From Methylobacterium brachiatum (GTDB lineage Bacteria; Pseudomonadota; Alphaproteobacteria; Rhizobiales; Beijerinckiaceae): 64,000 bases of DNA. Under the pieces are notes generated by a model. That model was given only the letters and a program-made list of their open reading frames with translations, ran no database searches and had not been told where the DNA came from. This document shows positions 15,065 through 23,802 of this stretch, one piece after another. The first letter of the stretch is position 1. Each line of letters opens with the position of its first letter. The stretch is from the NCBI RefSeq assembly GCF_020523825.1, contig NZ_JAJALK010000010.1, forward strand, positions 181,705-245,704, written 5' to 3'. The translations under genes were made by a program, and so were the position numbers.

Positions 15065-15823
15065 TCAGGCGCCGGCCACCACCAGGTCGGCGCCGGCCTC
15101 CGCGAGGCCGTGCCGCTGGTCCTGCGGGACGGCCGCGTCGGTGACCAGAATCCAGCGCCGCGGCAGGGGCGCCCAGGCCATCTGCTCCGCCCGGCCGAGC
15201 TTGCCGGCATTGGCGAGCACGACCGTCTCCCGCGACTGCGCGATCATTGCGGATTTGAGGGCGACCTGATCGAGGCTCGCCTCGCACAGGCCGCGTCCCG
15301 CGACCACGCCGTCCGCGCTCATCACCGCCCGATCGGCGGTCATCCGCTGCAAAGCTTCGATGGCCAGCGGGCCGACGGTGCTCATGCTCGTCGCCCTCAG
15401 ATTGCCGCCGAGCACGACGAGATCGATCCCGGGCGCCTGGGCGAGACAGGGGAGCAGCGCGAGATTGTTCGTGATGATGCGCAGGCGCCGGTCGAGCAGG
15501 AGGCGCCCGAAGGCCGTCACCGTCGAGCCGGCATCGAGGATCAGGGTCTCGCCATCCGCGATGAGCGCGAGGGCCGCGCGGGCGATCGCTAGCTTCTCGG
15601 GGCCGTTGATCGCGAGCCTCTGGTCGAGGGTCGTCTCGGGCGTCGCCCCGGCCAGTATGGCGCCGCCATAGGTCCGGCGCACCGCCTTGGTGCCGGAGAG
15701 GTGCTGGAGGTCGCGCCGGACGGTCGAGGCGGAGACGCCGAACCGGTGCGCGAGATCGTCGACGTCGATCTCACCCAGCCCAAGCGCCTCCAGCAGCCGC
15801 GCCCGGCGTTCCGTCCCGCGCAT
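15065..15823 (-). CDS. DeoR-family transcriptional regulator
   Basis: A 252-residue repressor. An N-terminal helix-turn-helix (VDDLAHRFGVSASTVRRDLQ, residues 20-39) with the DeoR-typical wing (VRRTYGGAI) precedes a sugar-phosphate sensor domain. That domain has ILDAGSTVTAFGRLL, IITNNLALL and LGGNLR motifs. It is the last gene of the leftward operon kdgT-kinase-pdxA2-deoR and probably responds to a phosphorylated intermediate. Likely operators are the TGCGCA-type repeats upstream of the permease at 19238-19286. Confidence 0.9.
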   Translation of the reverse strand: MRGTERRARLLEALGLGEIDVDDLAHRFGVSASTVRRDLQHLSGTKAVRRTYGGAILAGATPETTLDQRLAINGPEKLAIARAALALIADGETLILDAGSTVTAFGRLLLDRRLRIITNNLALLPCLAQAPGIDLVVLGGNLRATSMSTVGPLAIEALQRMTADRAVMSADGVVAGRGLCEASLDQVALKSAMIAQSRETVVLANAGKLGRAEQMAWAPLPRRWILVTDAAVPQDQRHGLAEAGADLVVAGA

Positions 15824-15882
15824 TAACCCGCTCTCTCACCCTGCCCCCGGCGGGAGCGCCTCGGTCCGTGCCGGCGCCCCGG

Positions 15883-16884
15883 TCAGGCCGCCTGCGATTT
15901 CGGCGCCAGCTCGACCGCCTGCCGCAGCGCCTCGATCAGGCTGCGCTCGTCCGCGACGCCCGTGCCGGCGATGTCGAAGGCCGTGCCGTGATCGACCGAG
16001 GTGCGGATCACCGGGAGGCCGACCGTGATGTTCACCCCGGCCTCGAGACCCAGCACCTTGATCGGGCCATGGCCCTGATCGTGATACATGGCCACCACCA
16101 TGTCGTAATCCCCCCGGCCGGCGAGGAAGAACAGCGTGTCGGCCGGCAGGGGCCCGCGCACGTCCCAGCCCTTGGCGCGGCAGGCCTCGACCGCCGGCGT
16201 GATCTTCTCGGCCTCCTCGCCATGGCCGAACAGGCCGTTCTCGCCGGCATGCGGGTTGATGGCGCAGACGCCGATCTTCGGCTCAGCGATGCCGGCCTTC
16301 ACCAGCACCGCATGCCCGCGGGCGATGACGCGCTCGACGAGGCCGGGCTCGATCCGCGCGATCGCGTCGATCAGGCCGATATGGGTCGTGACGTGGATCA
16401 CCCGGAGCTTCGGGGAGACCAGCATCATCGACACTTCCGGCGTCCCGGTGAGGTGCGCCAGCATCTCGGTGTGGCCGGGAAACTTGTGGCCGGCCGCGTG
16501 CAGCGCCTCCTTCGACAGGGGCGCGGTGCAGATGCCCTGCGCCTGCCCCGCCTGCACGATCTCCACGGCCGCCGCGATGCAGCGATAGGCGGTCTCGCCG
16601 GCGACCGGGGACAATTGCCCGAACGGCAGGTCCTCGGGGACGCATTTCAGGTCGATGCATTGGACCGCATCCGTGCCGAAGGCCGCCGCGCCCGCGTCGG
16701 CGAGCGAATCGACCCCGATCGTGGCCCCGACGATGCGGCCCGCCTGCCGCAGGCGCCCGGCATCGCCGACCACCAGCGGCTGGCAGATCGCGTGGACCTC
16801 CGGGTGCGCCAGCGCCTTCATGATGATCTCTGGCCCGATGCCAGCGGGATCGCCCATGGTGATGGCGATGGTCGGACGGGTCAT
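15883..16884 (-). CDS. pdxA2: PdxA2-like 4-phospho-threonate dehydrogenase
   Basis: A 333-residue PdxA-family metal- and NAD-dependent decarboxylating dehydrogenase. It starts ITMGDPAGIGPEI and contains CTAPLSKEAL, FPGHTEMLA (metal-site His), VHVTTHIGL, INPHAGENGLFG and YHDQGHGPIKVLG, with the metal-site histidines in the last two. In vitamin B6 synthesis PdxA oxidises 4-phosphohydroxy-L-threonine. The neighbouring DUF1537 kinase and permease instead point to the PdxA2 branch, which converts 4-phospho-D-threonate to DHAP and CO2. It is coupled to the kinase by an ATGA overlap. Confidence 0.88.
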   Translation of the reverse strand: MTRPTIAITMGDPAGIGPEIIMKALAHPEVHAICQPLVVGDAGRLRQAGRIVGATIGVDSLADAGAAAFGTDAVQCIDLKCVPEDLPFGQLSPVAGETAYRCIAAAVEIVQAGQAQGICTAPLSKEALHAAGHKFPGHTEMLAHLTGTPEVSMMLVSPKLRVIHVTTHIGLIDAIARIEPGLVERVIARGHAVLVKAGIAEPKIGVCAINPHAGENGLFGHGEEAEKITPAVEACRAKGWDVRGPLPADTLFFLAGRGDYDMVVAMYHDQGHGPIKVLGLEAGVNITVGLPVIRTSVDHGTAFDIAGTGVADERSLIEALRQAVELAPKSQAA

Positions 16885-18125
16885 GTGAGACTTCCTTCGG
16901 TTCGAACGTGGCGCAGGCGGTCCCGGATGCGCACGAGGCTGTCGGCGTCGCCGAAGGCACCCGCCTTCGTGGCGATCGGGATCGCGAGTTGCCCCAAGGT
17001 GAGGCCGAGCGAAACACCCGGCTCGATCTCGTCGGTCAGCTGGATGCCGTGGACATGAAAGCGCGTCAGCAGCGCGGCCGCGGTCTCGCCGCCCGTGGCG
17101 GCGAGCGCCCCGATCTGCCCGGCGATCGGGGCGAGGGCGTCGGCCAGCGCGTGGGCCAGCCGGGGGCCGAGGCTCATGTCGGGTTCGCCCCCCAGCATGA
17201 TCTCGACCAGGACGTCCTGGCCGGCGGCCAGCCGCTGCGCGAGGGGCGTCGCCAGGTCCGGCCGGCCCTCCACCGCTTCGAGCAGCGTCTCGGGCGCGAC
17301 CGGCAGATGCGCCACGGCGCCGTCGGCCAGGAGGCGCCGGGCGCCCGCGCGCGAGACCTCGGCGAGGGAGCCGACGACGAGGAGCGAGCCGCGCCGGTCG
17401 GGCGCGATCCGGACCGGCGCGAGGGCCGCAACCGGTCCGGCCGCCGCGAGCGCGTGCGCCAGCCCGGCGCTGCCGATGAAGACGGCCGACGCCGTCGCGG
17501 CGAGGCCGGCCTCGGCGATGCGGGCCAGATCGGCGTCGGTTTCGGCATCGCAGACGGCGATCTCGGCGGGACCGGCCGCGGCCTCGGCCAGCGCGCCGGC
17601 GAGTTGCCCCCCGCGCACGATCGGCAGGGTGAGCGTCGTGGACCGGATCCCGGCCGAGGCCAGTATCGCGCCGAGATCGGCGCTGGCGTAGCTATGGTCG
17701 CGCCGCCACACCTCCGCCTCCTCCAGCGGGCGACCGCCCACCCGCACCCGGCCCTCCAGCGTGGTCCGGCCGGTCCCGGGGAAAGCCGGCGCCAGCACGC
17801 CGAAGGCCTGGCCGGATCGGGCGCGCAACTGCGCGAGCGTCGCGGCGATCTCGGCGGCGGGCTGACCGCGCATCGTCGAGTCGATCTTCTTGAACAGGCG
17901 CCGGTCCGCGCTGTGCAGCCGCCCCAGCAGGGCCGCGTGGCGCTGCGCCGCCGCCTCGGCGGTGAGGCCGCGGCTATCGGCGTCGTAGGACAGGATCGGG
18001 ATCCGTTCGTCCTGCACCGCCTCGCCCCAGATCACGGCCGCGGCGTTGCCGCGTCGGCGGAACGCCACCGCGCAATCGGCGGCGCCCGTCAGATCGTCGG
18101 CGAGGATGAGCCAGCGCGCGTCCAT
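16881..18125 (-). CDS. Four-carbon acid sugar kinase (DUF1537), DtnK-like
   Basis: A 414-residue kinase. The N-terminal substrate domain starts LILADDLTGAADCAVAF, and KKIDSTMRGQPAAEIA contains the conserved catalytic-site cluster. The C-terminal nucleotide domain has LLVVGSLAEVSRAGA and ALAATGGETAAALL. DUF1537 kinases phosphorylate threonate or erythronate at O4. With only PdxA2 beside it, and no threonate dehydrogenase or aldolase, the route fits D-threonate: kinase, then oxidative decarboxylation. The kinase ATG follows the permease stop within one base (TGAGATG). Confidence 0.88.
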   Translation of the reverse strand: MDARWLILADDLTGAADCAVAFRRRGNAAAVIWGEAVQDERIPILSYDADSRGLTAEAAAQRHAALLGRLHSADRRLFKKIDSTMRGQPAAEIAATLAQLRARSGQAFGVLAPAFPGTGRTTLEGRVRVGGRPLEEAEVWRRDHSYASADLGAILASAGIRSTTLTLPIVRGGQLAGALAEAAAGPAEIAVCDAETDADLARIAEAGLAATASAVFIGSAGLAHALAAAGPVAALAPVRIAPDRRGSLLVVGSLAEVSRAGARRLLADGAVAHLPVAPETLLEAVEGRPDLATPLAQRLAAGQDVLVEIMLGGEPDMSLGPRLAHALADALAPIAGQIGALAATGGETAAALLTRFHVHGIQLTDEIEPGVSLGLTLGQLAIPIATKAGAFGDADSLVRIRDRLRHVRTEGSLT

Positions 18126-18126
18126 C

Positions 18127-19140
18127 TCAGGCGCGGCGGACGGGTGCGGCAACGACCGGCTCGCCATCGGGCGCCTCCGCCTCGTCCGCGCCGCGGCCGA
18201 CGACCTTCGCGGTCCAGGCCGTGACGATCGGGACCAGGATCGCCGTGACGACCACGCAGGCGGCGACGAGGATCGTCGCGGGGCCGGCGGCATCGGCATA
18301 GGCCGGGTTCGCGGCGGCGACGATCGCCGGCACGGCCGCGGCGTTGCCGGCGGTGGACGCGGCGGCGACACCCGCGACGCCGGTGCCGCCGGTCAGGCGA
18401 TCGGCGAGGAACAGCGGGATGCCGGTCAGGACCACGACCGCCACGCCCATGGCGAGGCCGAGCAGGCCGGCCTGCCAGACCTTGCTCAGATCGAGCCCCG
18501 CGCCCAGCGCGAAGGCGAAGAACGGGATCATGACCGGGATGGCGCGGCTCAGGAAGGCGCGCATCTCGCGGTCGAGATTGCCGATGATCATGCCGACGAG
18601 GAGCGGCAGGATGGCGCCGACCAGGGTCTGCCAGGGAAACGCCGAGAGGCCGGAGACGCCCAACGTCACCATGGTGAGAAACGGGCCGCTCTCCAGCGAC
18701 ATCACCGTATAGGCCCCGACATCGCGCGGGCGGCCGTACTGGCCCATCAGCGCCATGTAGAGGCCGCCATTGGTGTCGTTCATGCTGGCGACGACGGCCA
18801 GGGTGGACAGCCCGGCGAACATCCCGGCCGCGACCGGGGCCTCACCGAGGACCTGCCCGAAGATCAATCCCAGGATCAGGGCGATGCCGATCTTCACGAT
18901 CAGCAAGGTGCCGCCCTTCTTGACGATGTAGGGGGTGGCGCGAAAGTCGATGCTCGCGCCCATGCAGACATAGAACACCGCCAGGATCGTCAGCGCGCCC
19001 GAGAACAGGGCGCCGGTGAAGGATCCGAAATACTTGGGCGTGCCGGGAAAGAAGGTCGCGATGAGCGCCCCGACGAGCAGGGGCACGACCATCATGCCGC
19101 CCGGAACGCTCTCGATCGCCCGCTTGATCGGGATCTGCAT
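18127..19140 (-). CDS. kdgT: 2-keto-3-deoxygluconate permease family transporter
   Basis: A 337-residue inner-membrane protein with about ten hydrophobic segments and the KdgT signatures IPIKRAIESVPGGMMVVPLL at the N-terminus, CMGASIDFR and ASMNDTNGGLYMALMGQYG. The family imports 2-keto-3-deoxygluconate by proton symport. In this operon, ahead of a DUF1537 kinase and PdxA2, the cargo is more likely a four-carbon sugar acid such as D-threonate. It is the first gene of the operon and lies downstream of the DeoR-type repeats. The symbol reflects family, not proven substrate. Confidence 0.85.
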   Translation of the reverse strand: MQIPIKRAIESVPGGMMVVPLLVGALIATFFPGTPKYFGSFTGALFSGALTILAVFYVCMGASIDFRATPYIVKKGGTLLIVKIGIALILGLIFGQVLGEAPVAAGMFAGLSTLAVVASMNDTNGGLYMALMGQYGRPRDVGAYTVMSLESGPFLTMVTLGVSGLSAFPWQTLVGAILPLLVGMIIGNLDREMRAFLSRAIPVMIPFFAFALGAGLDLSKVWQAGLLGLAMGVAVVVLTGIPLFLADRLTGGTGVAGVAAASTAGNAAAVPAIVAAANPAYADAAGPATILVAACVVVTAILVPIVTAWTAKVVGRGADEAEAPDGEPVVAAPVRRA

Positions 19141-19237
19141 ACTCGTTCCCTCCCTGCGCGATTCACGCAGATATTGCTTGAGGCTCGCGACCGATTGATC
19201 GACGGCGACTGGAATTCGTCGTGAGCCTTTCGGGGTG

Positions 19238-19286
19238 ATGCGCGCATTATGCGCATTTCGTCAACCGTATTGCGCAGTCTGCGCAG
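19238..19286. promoter_or_regulatory. TGCGCA-type repeats, likely DeoR operator
   Basis: ATGCGCGCATTATGCGCAT (19238-19256) has ATGCGC/GCGCAT arms. TTGCGCAGTCTGCGCAG (19270-19286) holds two direct TGCGCA units. They lie about 100-150 bases upstream of the permease start, where a DeoR repressor encoded in the same operon would be expected to bind. The assignment is positional inference. Confidence 0.5.
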
Positions 19287-19289
19287 AAA

Positions 19290-19785
19290 TCCGGAGATCC
19301 GCTGCTACGGCAGCTGGACCCGTTGCGGGGCGTGCCACCCGGCCGGCGGCGTCCCGAACCGGTCGCGCGGCAGCCGTCGCGTTCAGACCCGGACGATCAT
19401 GGAGTCGGAGACCGTGCGGGGACGCGATCCGTATGCGGGCCGACACACAAGCGGCCGCGTTCGGTCGACTGCACGTGATAATCCAGTTGTCGGTCCGTTC
19501 GATCCGAATAAAAACCGCCCTGCCCTGTCTCCGGGGCGCAGGACAATTGGTTTCATCGGGCCCAGGTCGTGCGGTCTCGTGCGGAAACATTCCGGTTGGT
19601 CGCCGCGCCTGAATACGCCTTGATCGAAACACCCGCTGTACGATCCGCCCTATGCCTCGACTGAAATAGCATATTCACTAAGTAATAGCGTGGAGCATGC
19701 ACCAGAAATTAAGAATTCTCCTATAGAACTGGCTTTTGTTAAGTTTGGCGTGCCGCCCGGCAGCCTCGAACAGGGCCTTCGCGCG
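19290..19785. other. Non-coding stretch before the GGDEF-EAL gene
   Basis: No convincing gene is seen; the overlapping short frames at 19249-19632 have no family features. The last 100 bases (19640-19745) are AT-rich, unlike the coding sequence that follows, and probably carry the promoter of the GGDEF-EAL/BLUF pair. Confidence 0.5.
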
Positions 19786-21519
19786 ATGAGTGCCGACCTG
19801 CACCACCTCGGCACGGCGCGGCTTATGAAGATGCCGCCGGCGACCCGGACGGATCCGGGCGCGGCCTCGCTCCTGACGCAGCGCCACGACCTCGACGTGA
19901 TCAGGCACGGCCTGCTGACGATCGGCGCCTCGGGCTACGTGGTCGCCTTCAACGCCCCGGCCGAACGCCTCCTGGCCGGCCTGGACGTCGCCCTGGCGGT
20001 CGACCTGCCGGCCATCCGGCTGGTCCGCAGCCTGTGCGCGAGGACCGTGCAGCCGCGCCGGGAGGTCTTCCGATCCTTGCGGCAGGCGCTCGACCGTCGG
20101 GCCTCGGCCGCCTTCGAGGTGACGCGCCAGGATCGCACCCTGCATATCGAGCTCCACCGCAGCGACGCGGGCGGCTGGGTTGCGACGCTGGAGGATGTCA
20201 GCGCCCGCAAGGCGAGCGAAGCGCGGGCCGACGCGATGGCGCGTCTCGACCCGCTGACGAGCCTGCCCAACCGCCTGCTCCTGCGGGAGCGCCTCGACGA
20301 GGCTTTGGCGCGCCTGCAACGCACCGGCGAGGCCTGCGCGCTGCTCCTCATCGATCTCGACCGGTTCAAGCCGGTCAACGACACGCTCGGCCATCCGATC
20401 GGCGACGCGCTTCTGGCGAAGGTCGCCGACCGCCTGCGCTCGACCGTAAGGCCCACCGACACCGTGGCCCGGATCGGAGGCGACGAGTTCGTCATCCTGC
20501 AGACCGGCATCCGCGAGGCCGCCCATACGCAAGCCCTGGCCCGGCGCCTCGTCGACCTGATCGGCCGAACCTACATGGTCGAGGGCCATCTCCTGACGAT
20601 CGGCGCCAGCGTCGGCGTGGCGTTCGCGCCCGCGGACGGGACCAGCGCGGACAAGCTCCTCAAGAACGCCGACCTGGCCCTCTACCGGGCCAAGCTCGAT
20701 GGCCGCGGGACATACCGGTTCTTCGAGCCGGAGATGGATGCGCGCATGCAGGCGCGCCGCCGGCTCGAGCTCGACATGCGTCAGGCGCTCGCGCGGCGCG
20801 AGTTCCAGCTGCACTATCAGCCGCAATTGCAGCTCGACGAGGATCGGCTGATCGGCTGCGAGGCCCTGATCCGCTGGAAGCATCCCGAGCGCGGGATGAT
20901 CTCGCCGCTCGATTTCATCCCGCTCGCCGAGGAGATCGGCCTGATCGTCCCGATCGGCGAATGGGTCGTTCGCCAGGCCTGCCGGGATGCCATGACGTGG
21001 CCGGCCGGGATGTCCGTCGCGGTGAACGTCTCGCCGGCCCAATTCAAGAGCGACCGCCTGGTCGAGACGATCATCTCGGCGCTGGCCAGTTCGGGCCTGG
21101 CGGCCCGGCGGCTGGAGGTCGAGATCACCGAGGGCGTCCTGCTCGAGGAGAGCGAGAAGACCCTGCAGACGCTCCACCGCCTGCGCGAGCTCGGGGTCCG
21201 GGTCTCGATGGACGATTTCGGGACCGGCTATTCGTCCTTGAGCTATCTGCGCAGCTTTCCCTTCGACAAGATCAAGATCGACCGATCCTTCGTGAAGGAC
21301 CTGACCGGCAAGCCGGATGGCGATGCGATCATCCGGGCGATCGCGGGCCTCGGCAAGAGCCTCGGCATGACGACGGTCGCCGAGGGGGTGGAGACGCCCG
21401 AGCAGATGCAGCGCATCCGCGACGAGGGCTGCACCGACGTCCAGGGCTACCTCATCAGCAGGCCGATCCCGGCCGACGATGTGCTGGCCTTCCTCAAGAC
21501 CTACGGGTCACCCACGTGA
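19786..21519 (+). CDS. GGDEF-EAL cyclic-di-GMP enzyme with PAS-like domain
   Basis: The start is uncertain: GTG at 19690 opens the frame, but 19690-19745 is AT-rich and non-coding-like, so the ATG at 19786 is used here. A PAS-like domain (about 40-140) precedes the GGDEF domain, which has an intact RIGGDEFVI site and the RxxD inhibitory site (RPTD) five residues before it. The EAL domain has an intact CEALIRWKHP and DDFGTGYSSLSYL loop. Both synthesis and breakdown of c-di-GMP are therefore possible. Its stop is 25 bases before a BLUF photoreceptor gene, so the two are probably co-transcribed. Confidence 0.9.
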   Translation: MSADLHHLGTARLMKMPPATRTDPGAASLLTQRHDLDVIRHGLLTIGASGYVVAFNAPAERLLAGLDVALAVDLPAIRLVRSLCARTVQPRREVFRSLRQALDRRASAAFEVTRQDRTLHIELHRSDAGGWVATLEDVSARKASEARADAMARLDPLTSLPNRLLLRERLDEALARLQRTGEACALLLIDLDRFKPVNDTLGHPIGDALLAKVADRLRSTVRPTDTVARIGGDEFVILQTGIREAAHTQALARRLVDLIGRTYMVEGHLLTIGASVGVAFAPADGTSADKLLKNADLALYRAKLDGRGTYRFFEPEMDARMQARRRLELDMRQALARREFQLHYQPQLQLDEDRLIGCEALIRWKHPERGMISPLDFIPLAEEIGLIVPIGEWVVRQACRDAMTWPAGMSVAVNVSPAQFKSDRLVETIISALASSGLAARRLEVEITEGVLLEESEKTLQTLHRLRELGVRVSMDDFGTGYSSLSYLRSFPFDKIKIDRSFVKDLTGKPDGDAIIRAIAGLGKSLGMTTVAEGVETPEQMQRIRDEGCTDVQGYLISRPIPADDVLAFLKTYGSPT

Positions 21520-21544
21520 TGCAACCAGCATATCGGATTGCCCC

Positions 21545-22465
21545 ATGAGCGAGCTCTATCGCCTCGTCTATGCCAGCAAGAACCTGCTCCACGGTTCGGA
21601 GGCCGAGCTGACGGCCATCGTCGGCCAGATCCTGGCCACGTCGCAGCGGAACAACGCCCGATCGGACGTCACCGGCGCGCTGATGTTCAACGCGGGCGCC
21701 TTCGCCCAGGTCCTGGAAGGGCCGCGCCGGGGCGTCGAGGAGACGTTCGAGCGGATCCAGTGTGACGACCGCCACGGCGACGTCACGGTCCTCCAGTGCG
21801 GCCCGACGGAAAGCCGCAGCTTCGCCAATTGGTCGATGGCCTTCGTCGGCCAGTCGGCCGGGGGGCAGGAGCAGTTCAGCCGGCTCGCGGCCGAGAGCGG
21901 GTTCGACCTCGCCCGGCTCGACGGCGATGCCGTCTTCGCCATGCTGCACGAGCTGGTGCTGGAGGAGGAGGGCCTCCCGCGCGCGCCCCGCACCGCCCCG
22001 CCGGCCGAGCCCGCCGCGCGGGGGCTCGATGTCGCGCAGCTGCGGGCGGAGATGGCACAGCTTCGGCTCGATGGGGCGGTCCCCCAGACCGCATCGGCCG
22101 CGGACGGGACGAGCAGGGCCGCCAGCGAGCGCAATGCCCCCCGCCCCCACCCGATCGAGGACATCGCCCCTGCCAAGGCGGCCACCGAGGCGGCCCTCGC
22201 GGTGCTCAAGCTCGCCCTCGCCGCCGAGCGGCAGCGCACGAGCGATCTGCGGACCGAGATCGACGGGTTGCAGGTGTCCCTCGCGGTGAGCCGGGATCAG
22301 CGCGACGCCCTGCGGATCGAACGGGATCGCTGGGCCGGACGCGCGCGCCTTCTCGCCGCGGCGATGGCCCAGGAGGCCGGTGACGCCCAGACGGCCACGC
22401 ACCCCGGCGGTTCCCCCGACGCGGGGATCGGCGCAGGCGACGCCGCGGACATCCTGGCCGCCTAG
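21545..22465 (+). CDS. BLUF blue-light sensor with helical C-terminal tail
   Basis: A 306-residue protein. Residues 1-95 form a BLUF flavin-binding domain with the photochemical residues in place: Tyr9 (RLVYAS), Asn37 (QRNNARSDVTGAL) and Gln55 (FAQVLEG), then SFANWSMAFVG with the semi-conserved Trp/Met. The rest is a Pro/Ala linker and a long charged helix (about 210-285), probably a coiled coil for dimerisation or partner binding. There is no output domain of its own. The GGDEF-EAL gene 25 bases upstream is the obvious partner for light control of c-di-GMP. Confidence 0.9.
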   Translation: MSELYRLVYASKNLLHGSEAELTAIVGQILATSQRNNARSDVTGALMFNAGAFAQVLEGPRRGVEETFERIQCDDRHGDVTVLQCGPTESRSFANWSMAFVGQSAGGQEQFSRLAAESGFDLARLDGDAVFAMLHELVLEEEGLPRAPRTAPPAEPAARGLDVAQLRAEMAQLRLDGAVPQTASAADGTSRAASERNAPRPHPIEDIAPAKAATEAALAVLKLALAAERQRTSDLRTEIDGLQVSLAVSRDQRDALRIERDRWAGRARLLAAAMAQEAGDAQTATHPGGSPDAGIGAGDAADILAA

Positions 22466-22556
22466 GCGCTGGGGTGTCGGCCGGCGGGGCCCGAACGAGG
22501 ACCACAGAGCCGAGCACGCTGGATCGCCTCCGAAGACGGGGCGACCTCCACCGCCG

Positions 22557-23627
22557 TCAGGCGCAATAGGCCTGCCCGTCGAGGCCGTGCGGCCGGCCGG
22601 CTGCCAGGAGGGTCTCCCAGACGGGGGCGGGCAGCGGTACGCCCTCGGCGAGGCGTTCCGCCTTCATGCGGCGCTCGGGCTCGCCCGGCAGCAGCACCGC
22701 GCCGCCCGGCGCCGGCTGGGCGGAGGCGAAGAAGTCGAGATAGCTGCGCGCCTCGGCGGCGATCGCGTCGTCCGAGCCGAAGGCCTTCGGCGTCATGTAG
22801 AGCGAGAGCATGCCGTTGCAGACCCGGCGCTGGCCGGGTCCCGCCGTGCCGGATCCGGTGAGCGCCCCGGCCAGGAGCTCGCACATCAGCGACAGGCCCG
22901 AGCCCTTGTGCTCGCCGAAGGCCCGGATCGCGCCCGCGCCCTTCTGGTTGTCGCGCTCCGGCCCGTCCAGCGGACCGAACAGGGTGGCCGGGTCGGCGCT
23001 GAGGCGGCCGTCCGGCTCGATCAGCACGTCCGCGGGCAGGGGCTTGCCGCCCTGCGAGGCCACCAGCACCTTGCCCTCGGCGACCGCCGAGGTGGCGAAG
23101 TCGAGGACGATCGGGTCGCGCCCCGGCACCGGGAAGGCGGCCGCGATGGGATTGGTGGAGAAGCGCCGGTCCACGGAGCCGAACGGCGCCACCAGCAGGC
23201 TGCCGGCGACGTTGACGAAATGCACCGAGACGAGGCCCGCGGCCGCCGCGCGCTCGGCCCATTCGCCGATCCGCCCGAGATGCCCGGCATGCCGTAGGGC
23301 GACGACCGACACGCCGTGCTCCTGGGCCTTGGCGATGCCGAGATCCGTGGCGAACGGGCCGGCGGTCTGGCCGAAGCCGTACCGGGCGTCCACCAGCGCG
23401 AAGGCGCCGCCATCGACCAGCACCGCGGGGGTCTGGTCGGCCACGAGCTCGCCCGCGCGCAGCCACGCCACGTAGCGCGGCACCCGGATGACCCCGTGGC
23501 TGTCGTGGCCGGTGAGGTTCGCGGCCACCAGGAACTGGCCGATCCGGCTCGCTTCCGCCTCCGAGCAGCCCTCCCGAACGAAGATGTCCCGCACGTAGGC
23601 GGTCAGTCCGGCGGCGTCGATCCGCAT
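22557..23627 (-). CDS. Ldh-family malate/lactate/ureidoglycolate-type oxidoreductase
   Basis: A 356-residue NAD(P)-dependent dehydrogenase of the Ldh/malate dehydrogenase-like family. Motifs are GHDSHGVIRVPRYV (substrate-site His), RHAGHLGRIGEWAE, PIVLDFATSAVAEGKV and GEHKGSGLSLMCELL. The substrate is a 2-hydroxy acid or related compound and cannot be fixed from sequence. It diverges from the branched-chain-type ABC operon, so the transporter may import its substrate or a precursor. The ATG at 23627 is chosen because the family starts at MRIDAAGL; longer upstream frames are spurious. Confidence 0.85.
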   Translation of the reverse strand: MRIDAAGLTAYVRDIFVREGCSEAEASRIGQFLVAANLTGHDSHGVIRVPRYVAWLRAGELVADQTPAVLVDGGAFALVDARYGFGQTAGPFATDLGIAKAQEHGVSVVALRHAGHLGRIGEWAERAAAAGLVSVHFVNVAGSLLVAPFGSVDRRFSTNPIAAAFPVPGRDPIVLDFATSAVAEGKVLVASQGGKPLPADVLIEPDGRLSADPATLFGPLDGPERDNQKGAGAIRAFGEHKGSGLSLMCELLAGALTGSGTAGPGQRRVCNGMLSLYMTPKAFGSDDAIAAEARSYLDFFASAQPAPGGAVLLPGEPERRMKAERLAEGVPLPAPVWETLLAAGRPHGLDGQAYCA

Positions 23628-23802
23628 GATGGTTTTTCTCCCGTCGTCGCGCCTCACCGGGCGCGTTCGGGTAACGATCCTAGGCTTTCTTAACCCGCAA
23701 GGCGACCACTTCCGGCGGTGCGGGATGGACATCGAAGCGCTGCGCGTGGCCCAATACTGACAACGTCGGGCGCAAGAACCGGCGACGGGACGGGATACGC
23801 CG

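Noticed and set aside
19249..19632. Three overlapping frames of about 124 residues
   Set aside because: All three strands/frames are open by composition only; none has a start signal or recognisable motif.
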